This document shows, piece after piece, positions 23,450 to 34,770 of a stretch of DNA of 64,000 nt. Source of the stretch: Anisodus tanguticus (lineage: Eukaryota > Streptophyta > Magnoliopsida > Solanales > Solanaceae); contig CM067546.1 in the NCBI GenBank assembly GCA_034509755.1, forward strand, positions 27,643,876 through 27,707,875, given 5' to 3'. Below the pieces are notes generated by a model, which worked only from the letters and a program-made list of their open reading frames with translations, made no database searches and was not told the DNA's origin. The first letter of the stretch is position 1; each line of letters begins with the position of its first letter. Position numbers and translations under genes: made by a program.

Positions 23450-24315
23450 TGTTAATGTTGGATTTGGTGTTGTGACATTTGACCCAACATATCTCCTCAA
23501 GTATTAATATGAATGTGTAAGTATGTTGGGACAAATGTTGCACAACATTCAGACCAATATTTTCTGAACAGATTTTGTCTTACTTCACGCGATGCAGTAA
23601 TATTTGTGTAAATATTACTATGAGGTAAAAACGACTTGGCAAGGTAAAATAAAAGGAGCTGGTAAAAAACGAGTGAGGACTAAGTCAAAAGTTGTTGCTT
23701 GCCGTGAGGATCAAGCCAAAACTGTTGAGATTATTACTCCCTAATCTTCTCCAACCAATCCCACCAGCAGTCCACCTTTCCCCCAACCTCCACAACTGAT
23801 CGATGAGCTTTTCAGGGAAGACTCTCTACTATAAATAGAGATGCTACTACAGAGAATCGATATCCAGAACCAGAAAGTAAAAATACCAAGAGAGCTCTCA
23901 GGATTTCATCACAGAAATCTGGATCACTAGTGTTGCCTGAGTGTGTTGACAACATTCTGTCCAACATTACAATTGATGTTTAGATTCTAGATTAGTTTTG
24001 TATGGAGCGATTGTAATGAGAGGTTGTATATGTCTACCTAGTTAAATTTTTCAGGCAGAAGTCATCTGCGACTTTAACTTTTAATTGCTTTTCATTTTAT
24101 CTTGTAAATCTGTAAAAAATGAATTTGTATAGTTGTATATAATATATATACAATACATTTGGTCATTGACCATCATAAGTTATATATATTATATAACTTA
24201 TGAAAAAAACATTTGTGTTCTTTAAATTTCCGCTGCATTTACTCTTCAAAGTTTTCTGTTTTGCTAAAGTGTCGTTAGTGATGTCGGACGACATAATTTC
24301 CGACATTCGGAAACA
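23450..24315 (+). repeat. SIRE-type LTR
   Basis: A purine tract (aaaaatggggagat) leads into TGTTAATGTTGG at 23450, and the sequence closes with cggaaaca at 24315. A promoter-like TATAAATAG is at 23830-23838, as expected for an LTR, and several 'aacat..gt..aacatt' words occur. It is preceded by pol and the envelope-like ORF and so is the 3' LTR. The next bases (aattggcattcgag) resemble a decayed PBS (see findings). The right edge is my estimate. Confidence 0.7.
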
Positions 24316-24699
24316 GAATTGGCATTCGAGTTTATTTCATTTTGTTTTTATTGTTCCATAGCCCCTTCAAAATATATTAAGAGGTATGATAAAAATTATT
24401 AATATTACTTCAAATAAAATAATAATTTTGTATAATTAGTTTGCTTTAATATTCATTGGCGGGTTCTAATACTAGATAAGAAAATAATTCTCTCTCCCTA
24501 TATATATATATATATATATTTGGTAACCTTAGCCGCGAATGTGTTTAAGTTATATAATAGAATATCAATACAATAATGTGTTGCTTGATAATCTTAGCCT
24601 GAAATATATGAGTAGCTTATGAACGCGTTTCTTAAAAATTATAAAGATTAATCAACAACCTCTGAATTTTACAGCACATAAATAAGATTATGATAATTT
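24316..24699. other. intergenic with (TA)n stretch
   Basis: AT-rich, with a tatatatata run near 24500. No gene is seen. Confidence 0.5.
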
Positions 24700-24749
24700 C
24701 AAACCGATGAAAAAACAAATTATTCTTTCCATGTTAGCCTTCTTATCAA

Positions 24750-24990
24750 AGGTCGTGGATGTCCGCTTGGGCAGCTCAATTGATTATCAAGGGGATATTT
24801 GGAAAATGGCCAAGGATCGAATCCCGTCAGCAGCAGTGTGTGTGTTACTTCTTCAAATAAAGGAGGGCCCCTTGTGCGCAGCGTGGTACTGGTCTAACCT
24901 TTGAAATCAATTGAGTCACCATGATTTACCTCCTTCACAGACCTGTCGGACCGGGGTGTGGGGCTCCTGGGGTGGGAGTTCCACCTTTTT
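24750..24990 (+). mobile_element. tRNA-derived SINE, copy 1
   Basis: The tRNA-like head contains gtccgcttgggcagctcaat and the B-box-like caaggatcgaatcccgtcag. The body is ggagggccccttgtgcgcag ... gacctgtcggaccggggtgt, ending ggagttccaccttttt. A second copy lies in reverse orientation at 44518-44715 with very few differences over the shared about 190 bp, which defines the element internally. Confidence 0.8.
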
Positions 24991-25282
24991 GGAAAATCAA
25001 AGGTCGTGGACCAAATAGTTTAACTTTCACGATTATTAAATGATACAAATTTAATAAGCAAGCAAATAAGATAAATTTTTATTTATGATTTCTCTCTAAA
25101 TTTTTTCGCGCATTGGACGGCTACTTATACTAATATAATCTAATTATCAAATATAGTTTCTCTGTCCAATTTTATAAAACACGTTTTCTCTATTTAGTTT
25201 CCTCCTATCGTTAATTTCTTTCAATCCTGCTTTGATTTTCATTTTCATTGAGCTGAAAGTCTATTAAAAATAATGTTTTTAT

Positions 25283-25362
25283 CTCACAAAGATAGGGATA
25301 ATATACGTACATCCTACCTTCCTAAGACCTCACTTATGAGACACTGAATTTGTTGTTGTTTT
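25283..25362 (+). mobile_element. TS SINE 3' fragment
   Basis: Reads aaagatagggataatatacg then tacatcctaccttcctaaga and ends with atttgttgttgtttt. This matches the 3' part of the Solanaceae TS SINE with its TTG tail. The 5' part is missing. Confidence 0.65.
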
Positions 25363-25802
25363 TTAATTTGTCCAAAAGAAAGCTATTTTTTCATATTTAA
25401 AAAATTAAAATTTATATTGCTCATTTTATGATTTTATATTTACTAAGATAATTTATAGCCACATAAATATTTATATTTTATTTTAAATCACAAATTTCAA
25501 AATATTATTTTTTCTTAAATTTTATGTTTATTCGAATACATACCACTAAATTAAAACGGATGAGTAACCATATTTACTTATAATAACTTTATAAGCAACT
25601 CAATTTTTTTAAAGTACTTGCATAGAATTTAAATTCTCCTATCAACATTATTGCTACTTGCTAGCATGATTTTGTAGAAAATCAATCATCAAATTTATGT
25701 AAAATGAGCTTTGCTGTTGATAATATCGCCCAGAAAATGAATTCCAAAGATCCAAGTAAGCCAGCTAGTAAATCAGAATCCGTCTCCAACAGAGACAAAT
25801 AA

Positions 25803-25880
25803 TACGTGTCAATCAACAAACACATGCAAACCCACACACTCACACGTAACATTAATCAATCTCCTCCTCCTCTATATTTA
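25803..25880 (+). promoter_or_regulatory. oleosin promoter elements: ABRE-like, RY motif, TATA box
   Basis: TACGTGTC (ABRE-like, ACGT core) at 25803-25810, CATGCA (RY repeat core, bound by B3 factors such as ABI3/FUS3) at 25823-25828, a further ACGT core at about 25843, and TATATTTA at 25873-25880, 71 bp ahead of the oleosin ATG. RY plus ABRE is the usual signature of seed-maturation promoters. The motifs are seen; seed expression is inferred. Confidence 0.65.
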
Positions 25881-25950
25881 CACTCTTCTCAACTTCTCCA
25901 CTACTACTCTCATCTATAAAAAAAATCGTCTCCAAAAGTTGTAAAAAAAA

Positions 25951-27092
25951 ATGTCTCAAATTCAGCCACGTCATGAGCAGCAGCACCAGCTGTCACGCCA
26001 GGTGGCTAAGACCACCACGGCTGTGACGGTGGGTGGTTCGTTGATGGTGCTTTCTGGGCTGACCCTTGCGGCTACTGTTATTGGGCTTGTTGTTGCTACA
26101 CCTTTGTTGGTTATTTTTAGCCCGGTTCTTGTACCTGCTGCCATTACGATTTTCATGATACTAGGAGGGATGTTGGCTGCTGGTGGGTTTGGTGCTACTG
26201 CTACTTTTGTTTTCTACTGGATGTACAGGTATATTGGTTGATACACCATTTTCTATAAAATGCTCCAAAATTTCGAAAAACGTTACTCTCTATGTTTCAA
26301 TTTATGTGATATAATTTGATACGAAATTTAAGAAAATTTCTTAATCCTTGTCATAACATTTTTATAGCCCTTAAAACTTGTCAACACAGCAACAACATAC
26401 CCTGTGTAATCAAAGAGAACATGGAGTGTACACAAACCTTAGGAAAGGTAGGTAGAAAGATTATTTTCGAGCCCGGTGAAAATTGGGAGTTAAAAGTTGA
26501 ATGTTTTTCAAATAAAAAGAATCTGTCATTTTTTCATAAAAAGGAAATAATATTCCCTTTGTCTTAAATGTGACACATTTTTTTTTAGTCTTTCCTATAA
26601 AGAAAGTATTATTTATTTTATATTTGAAGTTACTATAAATTCAAAATTTTCATTTAATTTTTACTACACAAATACCTAACTCTATGTTTTAGAACACAAT
26701 TTCATAAATCTTCCTTCAAGAAAAAATTATGTGTCCAATAAGATAGTGCCACATAAATAGTCCCGCAGAAATTTAAAAATTGTGTGTGTCCCGTCTGCCA
26801 CATAAATTGAGAACGGAACATAAACTCATAAGGGAGAGTAAATACCATTCAACTTATGATTTCCAATTATTGATGTCTTAATTAGAAGGTAAGAAACCTT
26901 TTAAAAGTTTGAAGTCGTCAAATTTAGAATTGTGAAGTTGTGTATGTGGCCAGGTATACCACAGGAAAGCACCCAATCGGAGCTGATAAGATAGATTATG
27001 CAAGAGATAGGCTAGCACATGCAGCCCATGAAATGAAGGAGAAAGCTGAGCAGTTGGGCCATCAGGCTCAGCAACAGGTTAAGGGTACTTGA
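25951..27092 (+). CDS. oleosin (lipid-droplet structural protein), two exons
   Basis: Exon 1 is 25951-26228 and exon 2 is 26954-27092, with a GT-AG intron 26229-26953. The joined CDS is 417 nt (138 aa) and open. The protein has a short polar N-terminus ([20 protein letters not shown]), a long hydrophobic hairpin (about residues 22-94) with the proline knot [12 protein letters not shown], and an amphipathic C-terminal helix ([20 protein letters not shown]). This is the oleosin plan: the hairpin inserts into the oil-body monolayer and keeps droplets from fusing. The short C-terminus fits the low-molecular-weight (L) class. The splice is supported by frame and by the Arg-Tyr codons across it (R|YTTGKHP). 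Reading through the intron would give a 96-residue protein without the C-terminal helix. Confidence 0.95.
26285..26826. mobile_element. Stowaway-like MITE sequence(s) inside the oleosin intron
   Basis: actctctatgtttcaattta near 26285 and tgccacataaattgagaacg near 26798 are facing ends of the kind seen in Stowaway elements. Another end-like ttccctttgtcttaaatgtg lies at about 26551. This suggests one element interrupted by, or adjoining, a second. TSDs are not clear. Confidence 0.45.
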
Positions 27093-27399
27093 ACATGAGT
27101 CTTGAGGGAGAAATGCTTGTTTTATGGATTTGCATGCAAGATGTACCTACTTTTTCAGTTAATTTGTTCTGTGTCATCTGCTTTTGGATTTTGTGTTTAT
27201 GAATGACCTTGTAACAACAATTGTTTTTGGCTTAACGGGTCATGTATTGTTTATTTGTCTTTCGTGGTTTGCACAAGTTAATTCCGTGGTACATTTGTTA
27301 TTGCATGAAACAATTTCTAACCCACCAAACAACAGACACGCTACAGTAATAGAGAGGAGGTGGTTCATTTTTACGTGCAACTGTTAGAACTCAATCAGC
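27093..27399 (+). other. oleosin 3' flank
   Basis: Contains the probable 3' UTR. No clear AATAAA signal was identified and no other gene is seen. Confidence 0.4.
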
Positions 27400-27710
27400 C
27401 AATACTTCCAGTCTATTTTTGTAGAGGCACTCAAATTGAATTAGAGGTTTTCGATCGAATTAGAAGTATATTTTTATAGAGGTATTCTAATTTCAAATTG
27501 AATTGGTGATTGATTTAAAAACGAATCCTAACTAAAAAATACTATATTTTTATAGAGTATTCAAATTGGATTAGTGATCAATTTCTAATTGAGGAACTAT
27601 ATTTTTATAGGAGTATTTAAGTTGGACTAGTGATCAATTTTAGACGAAACCTAATTGAGTTTTATTCCGGTGGAAAATTTCAGAATTGAATCATCGATTT
27701 AGACGAAAAC
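27400..27710. repeat. degenerate tandem repeat, about 60-75 bp units
   Basis: Repeated blocks of the form tatatttttatagag(g)tatt followed by caaattg(g)attagtgatcaa, at about 27468, 27547, 27598 and with a weaker first copy near 27414. Non-coding. Confidence 0.6.
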
Positions 27711-28039
27711 TTAATGGTAATTAATTACGTAATTAATATATAGTTTAAACCACAGAAAGATAGACACATACACAGATTAGTAATTCAAAACGCACGCGAA
27801 AACTATATAAATCAGTAATTTAAAGCGCACTCGAAAGGTTGATACGCTCATCCAAGAACGTTATTGAGGGACTTGGCACATTCATGTTGAGCTTCGTAAG
27901 TTTGTGTAACTGTCTATCATGTTATGTTATTGACAAACTTTGGTGTATCGATGGTAATGTTAATAGCGAAGATATAAGGAGTCTGGATTCTTGCATATCT
28001 TTTGAATGACTTTAGCGGCATACTGCAACAGACGAGAAT

Positions 28040-28125
28040 GCTTAAAAAGGATTTAAAGAACAATACTTTATCCACAATTCTTTAAAAAGGATTTAAAGAA
28101 CAATACTTTATCCACAATTCTTTCG
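28040..28125. repeat. 42-bp tandem duplication
   Basis: tttaaagaacaatactttat followed by ccacaattct occurs twice in a row (from about 28050 and 28092), identical by eye, in the intron of UCH copy A. Copy B has a single version, so it arose after the gene duplication. Confidence 0.9.
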
Positions 28126-28209
28126 GAAATAGCCGCTCTATCTACCAAGGTAGAGGTAAGGTCGACCCCATGTTGTGGGATTTTACTGGTATGTTGTTGC
28201 TGTTGTTAC
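28122..28209 (+). mobile_element. TS SINE 3' fragment with target duplication
   Basis: ttcggaaatagccgctctat through ccaaggtagaggtaaggtcg and ccatgttgtgggattttact, ending ggtatgttgttgctgttgtt: the 3' part of a TS SINE with its TTG tail. Flanks tttatccacaattct (28107-28121) and tttacacacaattct (28210-28224) are a 15-bp target duplication with two differences. UCH copy B lacks the insert. Confidence 0.85.
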
Positions 28210-29437
28210 TTTACACACAATTCTCAGGGAAAAATAAATTATACAGGCTCAGTGGTTAACCAATAGCATAGTGTCATACACGTTCTGACCTCAATTCATC
28301 ACTTAACCGTACTGAGTTTAATATGGCTAACAGCCCCTCCTGGAAGAATATTTTGAAGTACGCTGTTGGATGACTTATATCACCGCCCTGAAAGAATGTC
28401 CCAAAGGTGTTTGTTTTAAATTTACAGTAACTTAATGCCACAAAAGAGAAGATTCTTCATTGTGGACTTGTTAAGGGTAGGTTTGGATAATCAATTATAT
28501 TATTGCAAGTTGTTCAGTAATATACGTATAGTGAGTACTTGCTTAATATTCGCTTTTCATGTAAAAGATTTACGTGTTGTATATGTCTTCTAAAGCCCAA
28601 AAAAAATGAAATTTATGTAGACTTCAAAACATGAAGGTTACTAACTGATCTCACAGGTTAAAGAATTCAGATTGTGGTGGATGACGCTCAGGTTCAAGTA
28701 TGAAATTTGGAAATTTCAACCGATCTTCCCCAGTATTCGGTCTAACTTTCGGCAGCCTTCAAAAGAAAAAACAAGGAAGGTTGCCTGTAATAGGCTACTT
28801 GGAGTAGATGCACCATGTGAAATTGGTCCCGGACCTCCTTCCATCAAGTTCATAGAGTTGTCCTGCAATATGACAAGTTTATGCTTCTTTCCTGTAATGT
28901 CAGCTTAAGGTGCAAATCTAGGTAGTTAAGGTTAATATATTTGATAATCACAATATTATTGCAAGTTGTTCACTAATATACAGTTTTTTTCGTATGTTCA
29001 ATGCGACCATATGATCAAATTTTGCTCTCACTGCTCTCCATTTGGTCATCTGCAAACATAGGAAAAAGGAAAGAAAGTAACCAAAGATATTCTTGAGTTC
29101 CATAATGTAGAATTAGGTCCTTAAGCAGACCATAAAGAGAGAGAGAGTTGCTATCAACACATGTGAAGCAGACGAAATGAGTGTCTACATTAACAGGAGC
29201 CTGCGAAAAGAATTCACAAGATTGTTGCATCCTATTAACAGACATCATAAAGTTAAATATGATATGTATTACATATAACATGCACTGGATTGTTAAGCTA
29301 ACCGTCACTATCACTATACAAAAGCTGATATAGCGAAGGTTCATGACCTTAGCAAAATCTTAAAGTACAACTCAAATAGATGATACATATCAAGTGTATA
29401 TGATGAAGGGGAAGTGTATATGATGAAGGGGAGCCTT

Positions 29438-29605
29438 GGAGTAACTAGTAAAGTTGCTGCCATGTGATCTGGAGGTCACGGTTCAAGCTGTGGAAACAGC
29501 CTCTTGCATAAATGCAAGATAAGACTGCGTACAATAAACCCTTGTGGTCCGGCCCTTCTCCGGACCCGCGCATAGCGAGAGCTTAGTGCACCGGGCTGAT
29601 CTTTT
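29438..29605 (+). mobile_element. Au-type SINE
   Basis: ggagccttggagtaactagt (A-box region), gaggtcacggttcaagctgt (B-box region), cagcctcttgcataaatgca, aaacccttgtggtccggccc and gcttagtgcaccgggctgat follow the known order of plant Au SINEs closely over their full length of about 165 bp. Just upstream, gtgtatatgatgaagggga is tandemly duplicated. Confidence 0.9.
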
Positions 29606-29941
29606 TATATCAAGTTCCCCGTTGTAAGCACCCACAAGCACTTCACAGAGCAAATCTTTAAATGCCTCTCATTGTTCTCATCTTGGCATCTTACTAAATG
29701 GGCTAGAATTGAAGTGTAAAGAATGAGGTCAACTTTGCCAGCAGAGTTGACATATCTTTCAAGGAGAAGCTTGGCTTGCTCGTACAACCCGTTCTTCATG
29801 CATGATTTAAAAAGCTGCCGGATAATGAAATTATTTGTCTTGATGGCTGATGAACCCATAAACCGTAGCCACCTTAAAACAAGATCAACAGAACCGTCTT
29901 TAATATAAACCATCAAAACATCACTAGATTCACATCAACTG
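29605..29941 (-). pseudogene. PPR protein (At1g79490-like), 3' fragment
   Basis: The minus frame reads DVLMVYIKDGSVDLVLRWLR, FIIRQLFKSCMKNGLYEQAK and LYTSILAHLVRCQDENNERH before losing similarity. This is the part C-terminal to the last PPR motif of the Arabidopsis At1g79490 (EMB2217) family. It continues, across the copia insertion, the fragment at 35125-36045: the insertion duplicated aactg (29937-29941 and 35125-35129). A one-base gap near 29927 puts the two sides in different frames even without the insertion, and the rest of the C-terminal domain is missing. Confidence 0.88.
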
Positions 29942-30301
29942 TGTTAAACAGGGTATATACCCGTGATATACACTTGGTATACATTGTGTATATCACGGAC
30001 ATATTGAGCAAAGCAGCAAAGCAGTCTCGGATAAGGCCCATCACGGGCCCATCACGGGCAGTAACCAGTGGCCCATCACGGGCTGTATAGGATGTGTATA
30101 TATGGTATATATTGTTGTAATATTGTAGTGTAAAGGTTACCTTAATTAGTCTTGTACACTTACCATAATTGTATAGTTAGAATTATGGTAGAATAAGGTT
30201 TTAGGAGTAGAATAGGAATATGATTATCCTATTATGAAAATATGTAACTTGTATATATACTGGTCAATTAATGAAAATAATCAAGGAGATTATTTCTTTC
30301 A
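29942..30301 (+). repeat. 5' LTR of the 29942-35124 copia
   Basis: 360 bp. Near its start CCGTGATATACAC (29961-29973) and GTGTATATCACGG (29986-29998) form a perfect 13-bp inverted repeat. The middle has three 'cccatcacgggc' repeats. Confidence 0.95.
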
Positions 30302-30453
30302 TGGTATCAAAAGTCTAGGTCAAACAAAAATTTTCTCTCCCAAATTTTTATGTTCCTCTCGGCCGAGACCCCCCCCTCGGGTTTACCAAATTTTTTTCTT
30401 CCGCTCTCAAAATCTCTCTTACAAATCTCCCTTTCCCCTCTTGTTCTTTCGTT

Positions 30454-31173
30454 ATGTCTACGTCAAAGAACACGTTTCACCCTGCCCTTGTTGTTTCTAA
30501 CATCAAGAATCATATCCCGTTAATTCTTGAAACAGAAAACGTCCAATACGCGACGTGGGCCGAGTTATTCAAAATTCATGCTCGTTCGCATCAAGTCATC
30601 CATCACATAATCCACGCGGCTCCTGATGATACGGAGGTGCCTAAACGCGAGGATGATCCTAAGTTATGGACAACACTTGATGCCACCGTCACCGTCCTTC
30701 AGTGGATTTATTCTACTATCTCCACCGACCTATTGCAGACGATTATTGAGCCAGATGCTACGGCAATGGCTGCATGGGATAGACTGCGTGATATATTCCA
30801 GGATAATCAAAATTCCAGAGTTGTTACTCTTGAACAAGATTTTTCCCACGTCAACATGGAAAATTTCCCGAACGTTTCAGCATATTGCAAAAGGTTGAAG
30901 GAATTGGCGGACCAACTCCGCAACGTTGGTGCTCCAGTTAGTGAAGACCGTCTTGTTTTACAGATGGTTGTTGGCCTATCCGAGGCCTATAGTGGCGTTG
31001 GAACTCTCCTTCGTCAAAGTAATCCTCTTCCAAGGTTCTATCAAGCCCGCTCCATGCTTACCTTGGAAGAAGCCGATTTGGCTAAAAAGGCGGCTACTAA
31101 TACTAGTCCCGTGGTCATGATGACTTCCTCCCCTAGTCCTCAAAATTTTGGTAACAATTGGAACCAAAACTGA
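30454..31173 (+). pseudogene. copia gag (30-kb element)
   Basis: ATG 30454 opens a 239-codon frame: [63 protein letters not shown], the UBN2-type gag core of plant copia elements, which builds the virus-like particle. TGA at 31171 stops it in the Asn/Gln-rich tail. The Gly/Pro/Gln-rich sequence continues to about 31560 in shifted frames. The related minus-strand element at 57841-57182 has a similar gag with a different lesion. Confidence 0.9.
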
Positions 31174-32900
31174 TCACACGGGGGCAACAAAAATGGTCGA
31201 AAAAATAATGGGAAAAATTGCGGCGGCAGTCACGGTGGCCAAAGCAGTGGCAGTGGACCCCATCCAGGTTAAAGTGCCCCACCGACCCACTGGTCTCAAC
31301 CTTGGGCCTCTAGGCCGTGGGCTTGGACCAGTAGACAGTAGTCCTACGGCCCACCTCCACAGCACATTCCAGCGACTGGCCAGTGGGCCTTCCAGCAGCC
31401 CCAACGGCCCACTGCCTACTAGCCCAGTACGCCCAGCTCCAGCAGTTACAGCCCAGTTCAGCCCAGGTCTGGAATTCATGGGCCTCGGCCTCCGCAAGCT
31501 CACCATGCAGCAGGCTTCACTCAGACCGATATCGAGGCTGCAATGCACACATTGGGTTTGACTCAACCGGATCCAAATTGATATATGGACACCGGTGTCA
31601 CTACTCACATGACATCCGATTCAGGTACTCTCTCATCTTATTCTAATTTGAGAAACCCTCGGGGTATAATTGTTGGTAATGGGAACTCTATTCCAATTCA
31701 GGGTTATGGTCAGAAAACATTGTCTCCCCCAAATCCACCCCTTATCTTGAAAAATACTTTACGTGCCCCCAAATTGATTAAAAACTTAGTGTCTGTCCGA
31801 AAGTTCACCACTGACAATTCTGTTTCTATTGAATTTGATCCTTTTGGTTTCTCGGTGAGGGATTTCAAGACGGGGAGTCCTCTCATGAGGTGTAATAGTA
31901 TGGGAGATCTTTATCCTATCACGTCCGGTTTCAGTCCATCGAGTCAAGCTTTGCCATCAGCCTTTGCAGTCATTTCTCCTTCCTTGTGGCATGCTCGCCT
32001 TGGTCATCCGGGATCCTCTATTTTATCAGTTTTAGATAAAAATAGTTTTATTTATCGTACTCCAATTTTTCAACCTTGTTCGTTAGGAAAAATTGTTAAG
32101 CTGCCATTTGTAGACTCAAATTATCATACTTCAATGTCATTTGATATTATTCATAGCGACCTATGGATGTCCCCTGTTCTCGGTTCGTTGGGTCATCGGT
32201 ATTATGTTCTCTTTTTGGATGATTATTCTAAATTTTTGTGGGCGTTTCCAATTGCAAATAAATCTCAAGATTTTCCGTCTTCATAAAATTTAGAGCATTC
32301 GTTAGTACCCAATTCGAAAGAGAAATAAAAAATATCAATGTGATAATGAGAAAGAGTATGACAATATGGTGTTTCGGGAGTTCTGTGCTAATAATGGGAT
32401 CAGTTTTTATTTTTCTTGTCCACATACATCTTCGCAAAATGGGAAAGCCGAACGCAAAATTCGTTCCATAAATAACATTGTCCTCACTCTCTTAATTCAT
32501 GCTTCCATACCCCCATATTTTTGGCATCATGCTCTACAAACGGCCACATATCTGCTAAACATAATTCCGTCCAAAGGTCTGACATATTCTTCCCCCTCCA
32601 AATTTTATATAATAAGAATCTTTCTTATTCTCATCTTCGGGTTTTTGGGTGCTTGTGTTATCCGTTATTCCCGTCCACCACAATTAACAAACTTCAGGCC
32701 TGGTCCACTCCGTGTGTGTTTTTGGGTTATCCGTCTAATCATCGTGGTTACAAATGCTTTGATTTATCCTCCAAGAAAATCATCATTAATCGCCATGTAA
32801 TTTTTGATGAAACTCAATTTCCCTTTACTAAAGTTCATACTCCCGAGCCTAGTTCGTATAATTTTTTGGATGATGGTATATCCCCGTATATTACTCACCA
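31174..32900 (+). pseudogene. copia protease and integrase region (30-kb element)
   Basis: Protease: MDTGVTTHM at 31585, preceded by TGA at 31579-31581, where the sister copies have a Trp codon. The 31585-32286 frame runs through the pre-integrase zinc-binding part (WHARLGHPG) and into the integrase core (FDIIHSDLW, FLDDYSKFLW). A frameshift at about 32286 moves to 32366-32650 (CPHTSSQNGKAERKIRSINN), and another puts 32521-32991 (FGCLCYPL, FLGYPSNHRGYKCFD) in a different frame. A Pro-rich linker follows. Confidence 0.88.
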
Positions 32901-33271
32901 TTTTTCGGACATATCCCGCACCCAAAATTCTCCAGCGGGCCCACTGCCCGCTGGCCCCACTGTTCTGTCGCCAGTTCCGTCACTGGATTAGTTCCAGCGA
33001 TTGGGCCAGTCCAGCCCAATTCTGGAACCGGTCCGATCCTCGCTTCCGGTTTCGAGTTGGGCCGCGAGCCAGCCCACCGCGCTTTCGCTGGCCAGTGCAT
33101 CCCGAGCTCAGAAAATTCCCAAAATCCGCACATCTCTTCCTTGAGTCTTAGACCAGTCAACGGGGTATTTTTACACCAAAAAGACATTTTAATTTACATT
33201 CTAATGTCTCTAAATCCCCCTTGCCCCGTAATCTTGTGTCTGCCTTAAACGACCCGAATTGAAAAATTGCT

Positions 33272-34770
33272 ATGCCTGATGGATATAATGCTCTTATTGA
33301 TAATAAGACGTGGGATTTGGTGCCCCGTCTCTCTGGTATTAATGTTATCAGGTCTATGTGGATTTTTGCTCATAAGGAAAATTCAGATGGTTCATTCGCT
33401 CGACATAAGGCACGGTTTGTGGGTGATGGTAAGACTCAGCAGGTTGGGATAGATTGTGGTGAGACGTTTAGTGTGGTGGTCAAGCTGTCTATCATTCGCA
33501 CTGTGCTTAGCTTGGCTCTTTCAAAGACATTGCCTATTCATCAGTTGGATGTCAAGAACGCTTTCCTACATGGTGATCTCAAGGAAATAGTCTATATGCA
33601 TCAGCCGTTGGGGTTCAGGGATCCCAACTATCCTCATCATGTCTATTTGTTGAAGAAGTCCTTATATGGGCTTAAGCAGTCATCACGGGCCTGGTATACA
33701 AGGTTTGCTGACTATGTGTCGACTATTGGGTTCACTCACAGTCGGTCAGATAATTCGTTGTTCATCTACCGGCGTGGTTCATCCTTGGCCTACATTATGT
33801 TGTATGTGGATGATATCATTTTGACTGCCTCTTCCGATGCCTTACGCCAGTCTATCATGACCATGCTCAGCTCTGAGTTTGTTATGAAAGACTTAGGGCC
33901 CTTGAGTTACCTTTTGGGGATTGCCGTCAAGCGTCATTCAGATGGATTGTTTTTGTCTCACGAAAGTATGCAGCTGAGATCATCGAGATAGTCGGGATGT
34001 CATCTTGTAAGTCCACTTCCACTCTAGTTGATACTAAGCCCAAGCTTGGTGTCGCGGCCGGCGTCCCTTACGAGGATCCGACCCGCTATCGCAGTCTTGC
34101 AGGGGCCCTTCAGTATCTTACCTTTACCAGACCGGATATTACGTATGTTGTTCAGCATGTGTGTTTATTTATGCATGATCCCAGAGTTGAGCACATGAAT
34201 GCAATCAAACACATCATTCGGTATATTCAGGGTACATTGGACTATGGTTTGCATTTGTATCCTTCATCGACATCCATACTTGTCTCATACACAGATGCAG
34301 ATTGGGGTGGTTGTCCAGACATCAGATGGTCTACGTCTGGCTATTGTATGTTCCTTGCCAACAACTTGGTCTCCTGTTCTGCGAAGCGTCAGGCGACTCT
34401 ATCCCGCTCAAGTGCCGAGGCAGAATATCGAGGGGTAGCTAATGTGGTCTCAAAATCATATTGGTTACGTAACTTGCTTTTAGAGCTTCATTGTCCCATT
34501 CAGAAGGCAACCTTAGTGTATTGTGATAATATTAGTGCCATCTACCTGTCATGTAATCCGGTTCAGCACCAACGCACTAAACATATCGAGATGGACATTC
34601 ACTTTGTCCGTGAAAAGGTTGCTCGGGGTCAGCTACGCGTATGTCATATCCCGTCACGATATCAAGTTGCAGACATTTTTACAAAGGGTCTTCCCTCGGT
34701 ACTCTTTGAAGATTTTAGGGACAGTCTCAGCGTTCGAAAACCTCCCGCTATGACTGCGGGGGTGTGTTAA
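33272..34770 (+). pseudogene. copia reverse transcriptase and RNase H (30-kb element)
   Basis: RT 33272-33991 contains RHKARFVGDG, QLDVKNAFLHGDL, KKSLYGLKQ and the catalytic YVDD at 33803-33814. A frame change at about 33985 separates it from RNase H, 33997-34770 (RSLAGALQYLTFTRPDI, SYTDADWGGC, SRSSAEAEYRGVANV, IEMDIHFVREKVARGQ), which is otherwise open to a TAA next to the 3' LTR. Frames are well preserved, consistent with the LTR divergence. Confidence 0.92.

Larger units (their letters stand above)
27915..29315 (-). pseudogene. duplicated 3' part of the UCH gene (copy A), broken
   Basis: Three exons of the UCH gene at 37149-44031 recur in the same order and strand. 29200-29152 encodes APVNVDTHFVCFTCVD with the catalytic His. 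28862-28785 encodes GQLYELDGRRSG, and 28023 to about 27990 encodes AAKVIQK. Introns and 3' flank also match 36430-38960. Lesions: the donor after the first exon is changed (gatg|gt to gata|gc), exon 28862-28785 has an extra G (gtcccgg versus gtccgg) that shifts the frame and a GC donor, and the last exon is cut off after KNPDS by a deletion of about 660 bp relative to copy B. It has no 5' exons and no promoter. It carries a SINE fragment absent from copy B. Confidence 0.88.

Noticed and set aside
26229..26241. Oleosin ending at the in-frame stop after YWMYRYIG (single-exon model)
   Set aside because: This reads through a good GT donor. The second exon at 26954 restores the typical C-terminal amphipathic helix in frame.
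29015..29344. 109-codon minus ORF containing HFVCFTCVD as a separate gene
   Set aside because: It is one exon of UCH copy A read through into introns on both sides.
31174..31608. 144-codon minus-strand ORF
   Set aside because: Antisense shadow of the Pro/Gln-rich gag tail of the 29942-35124 copia.
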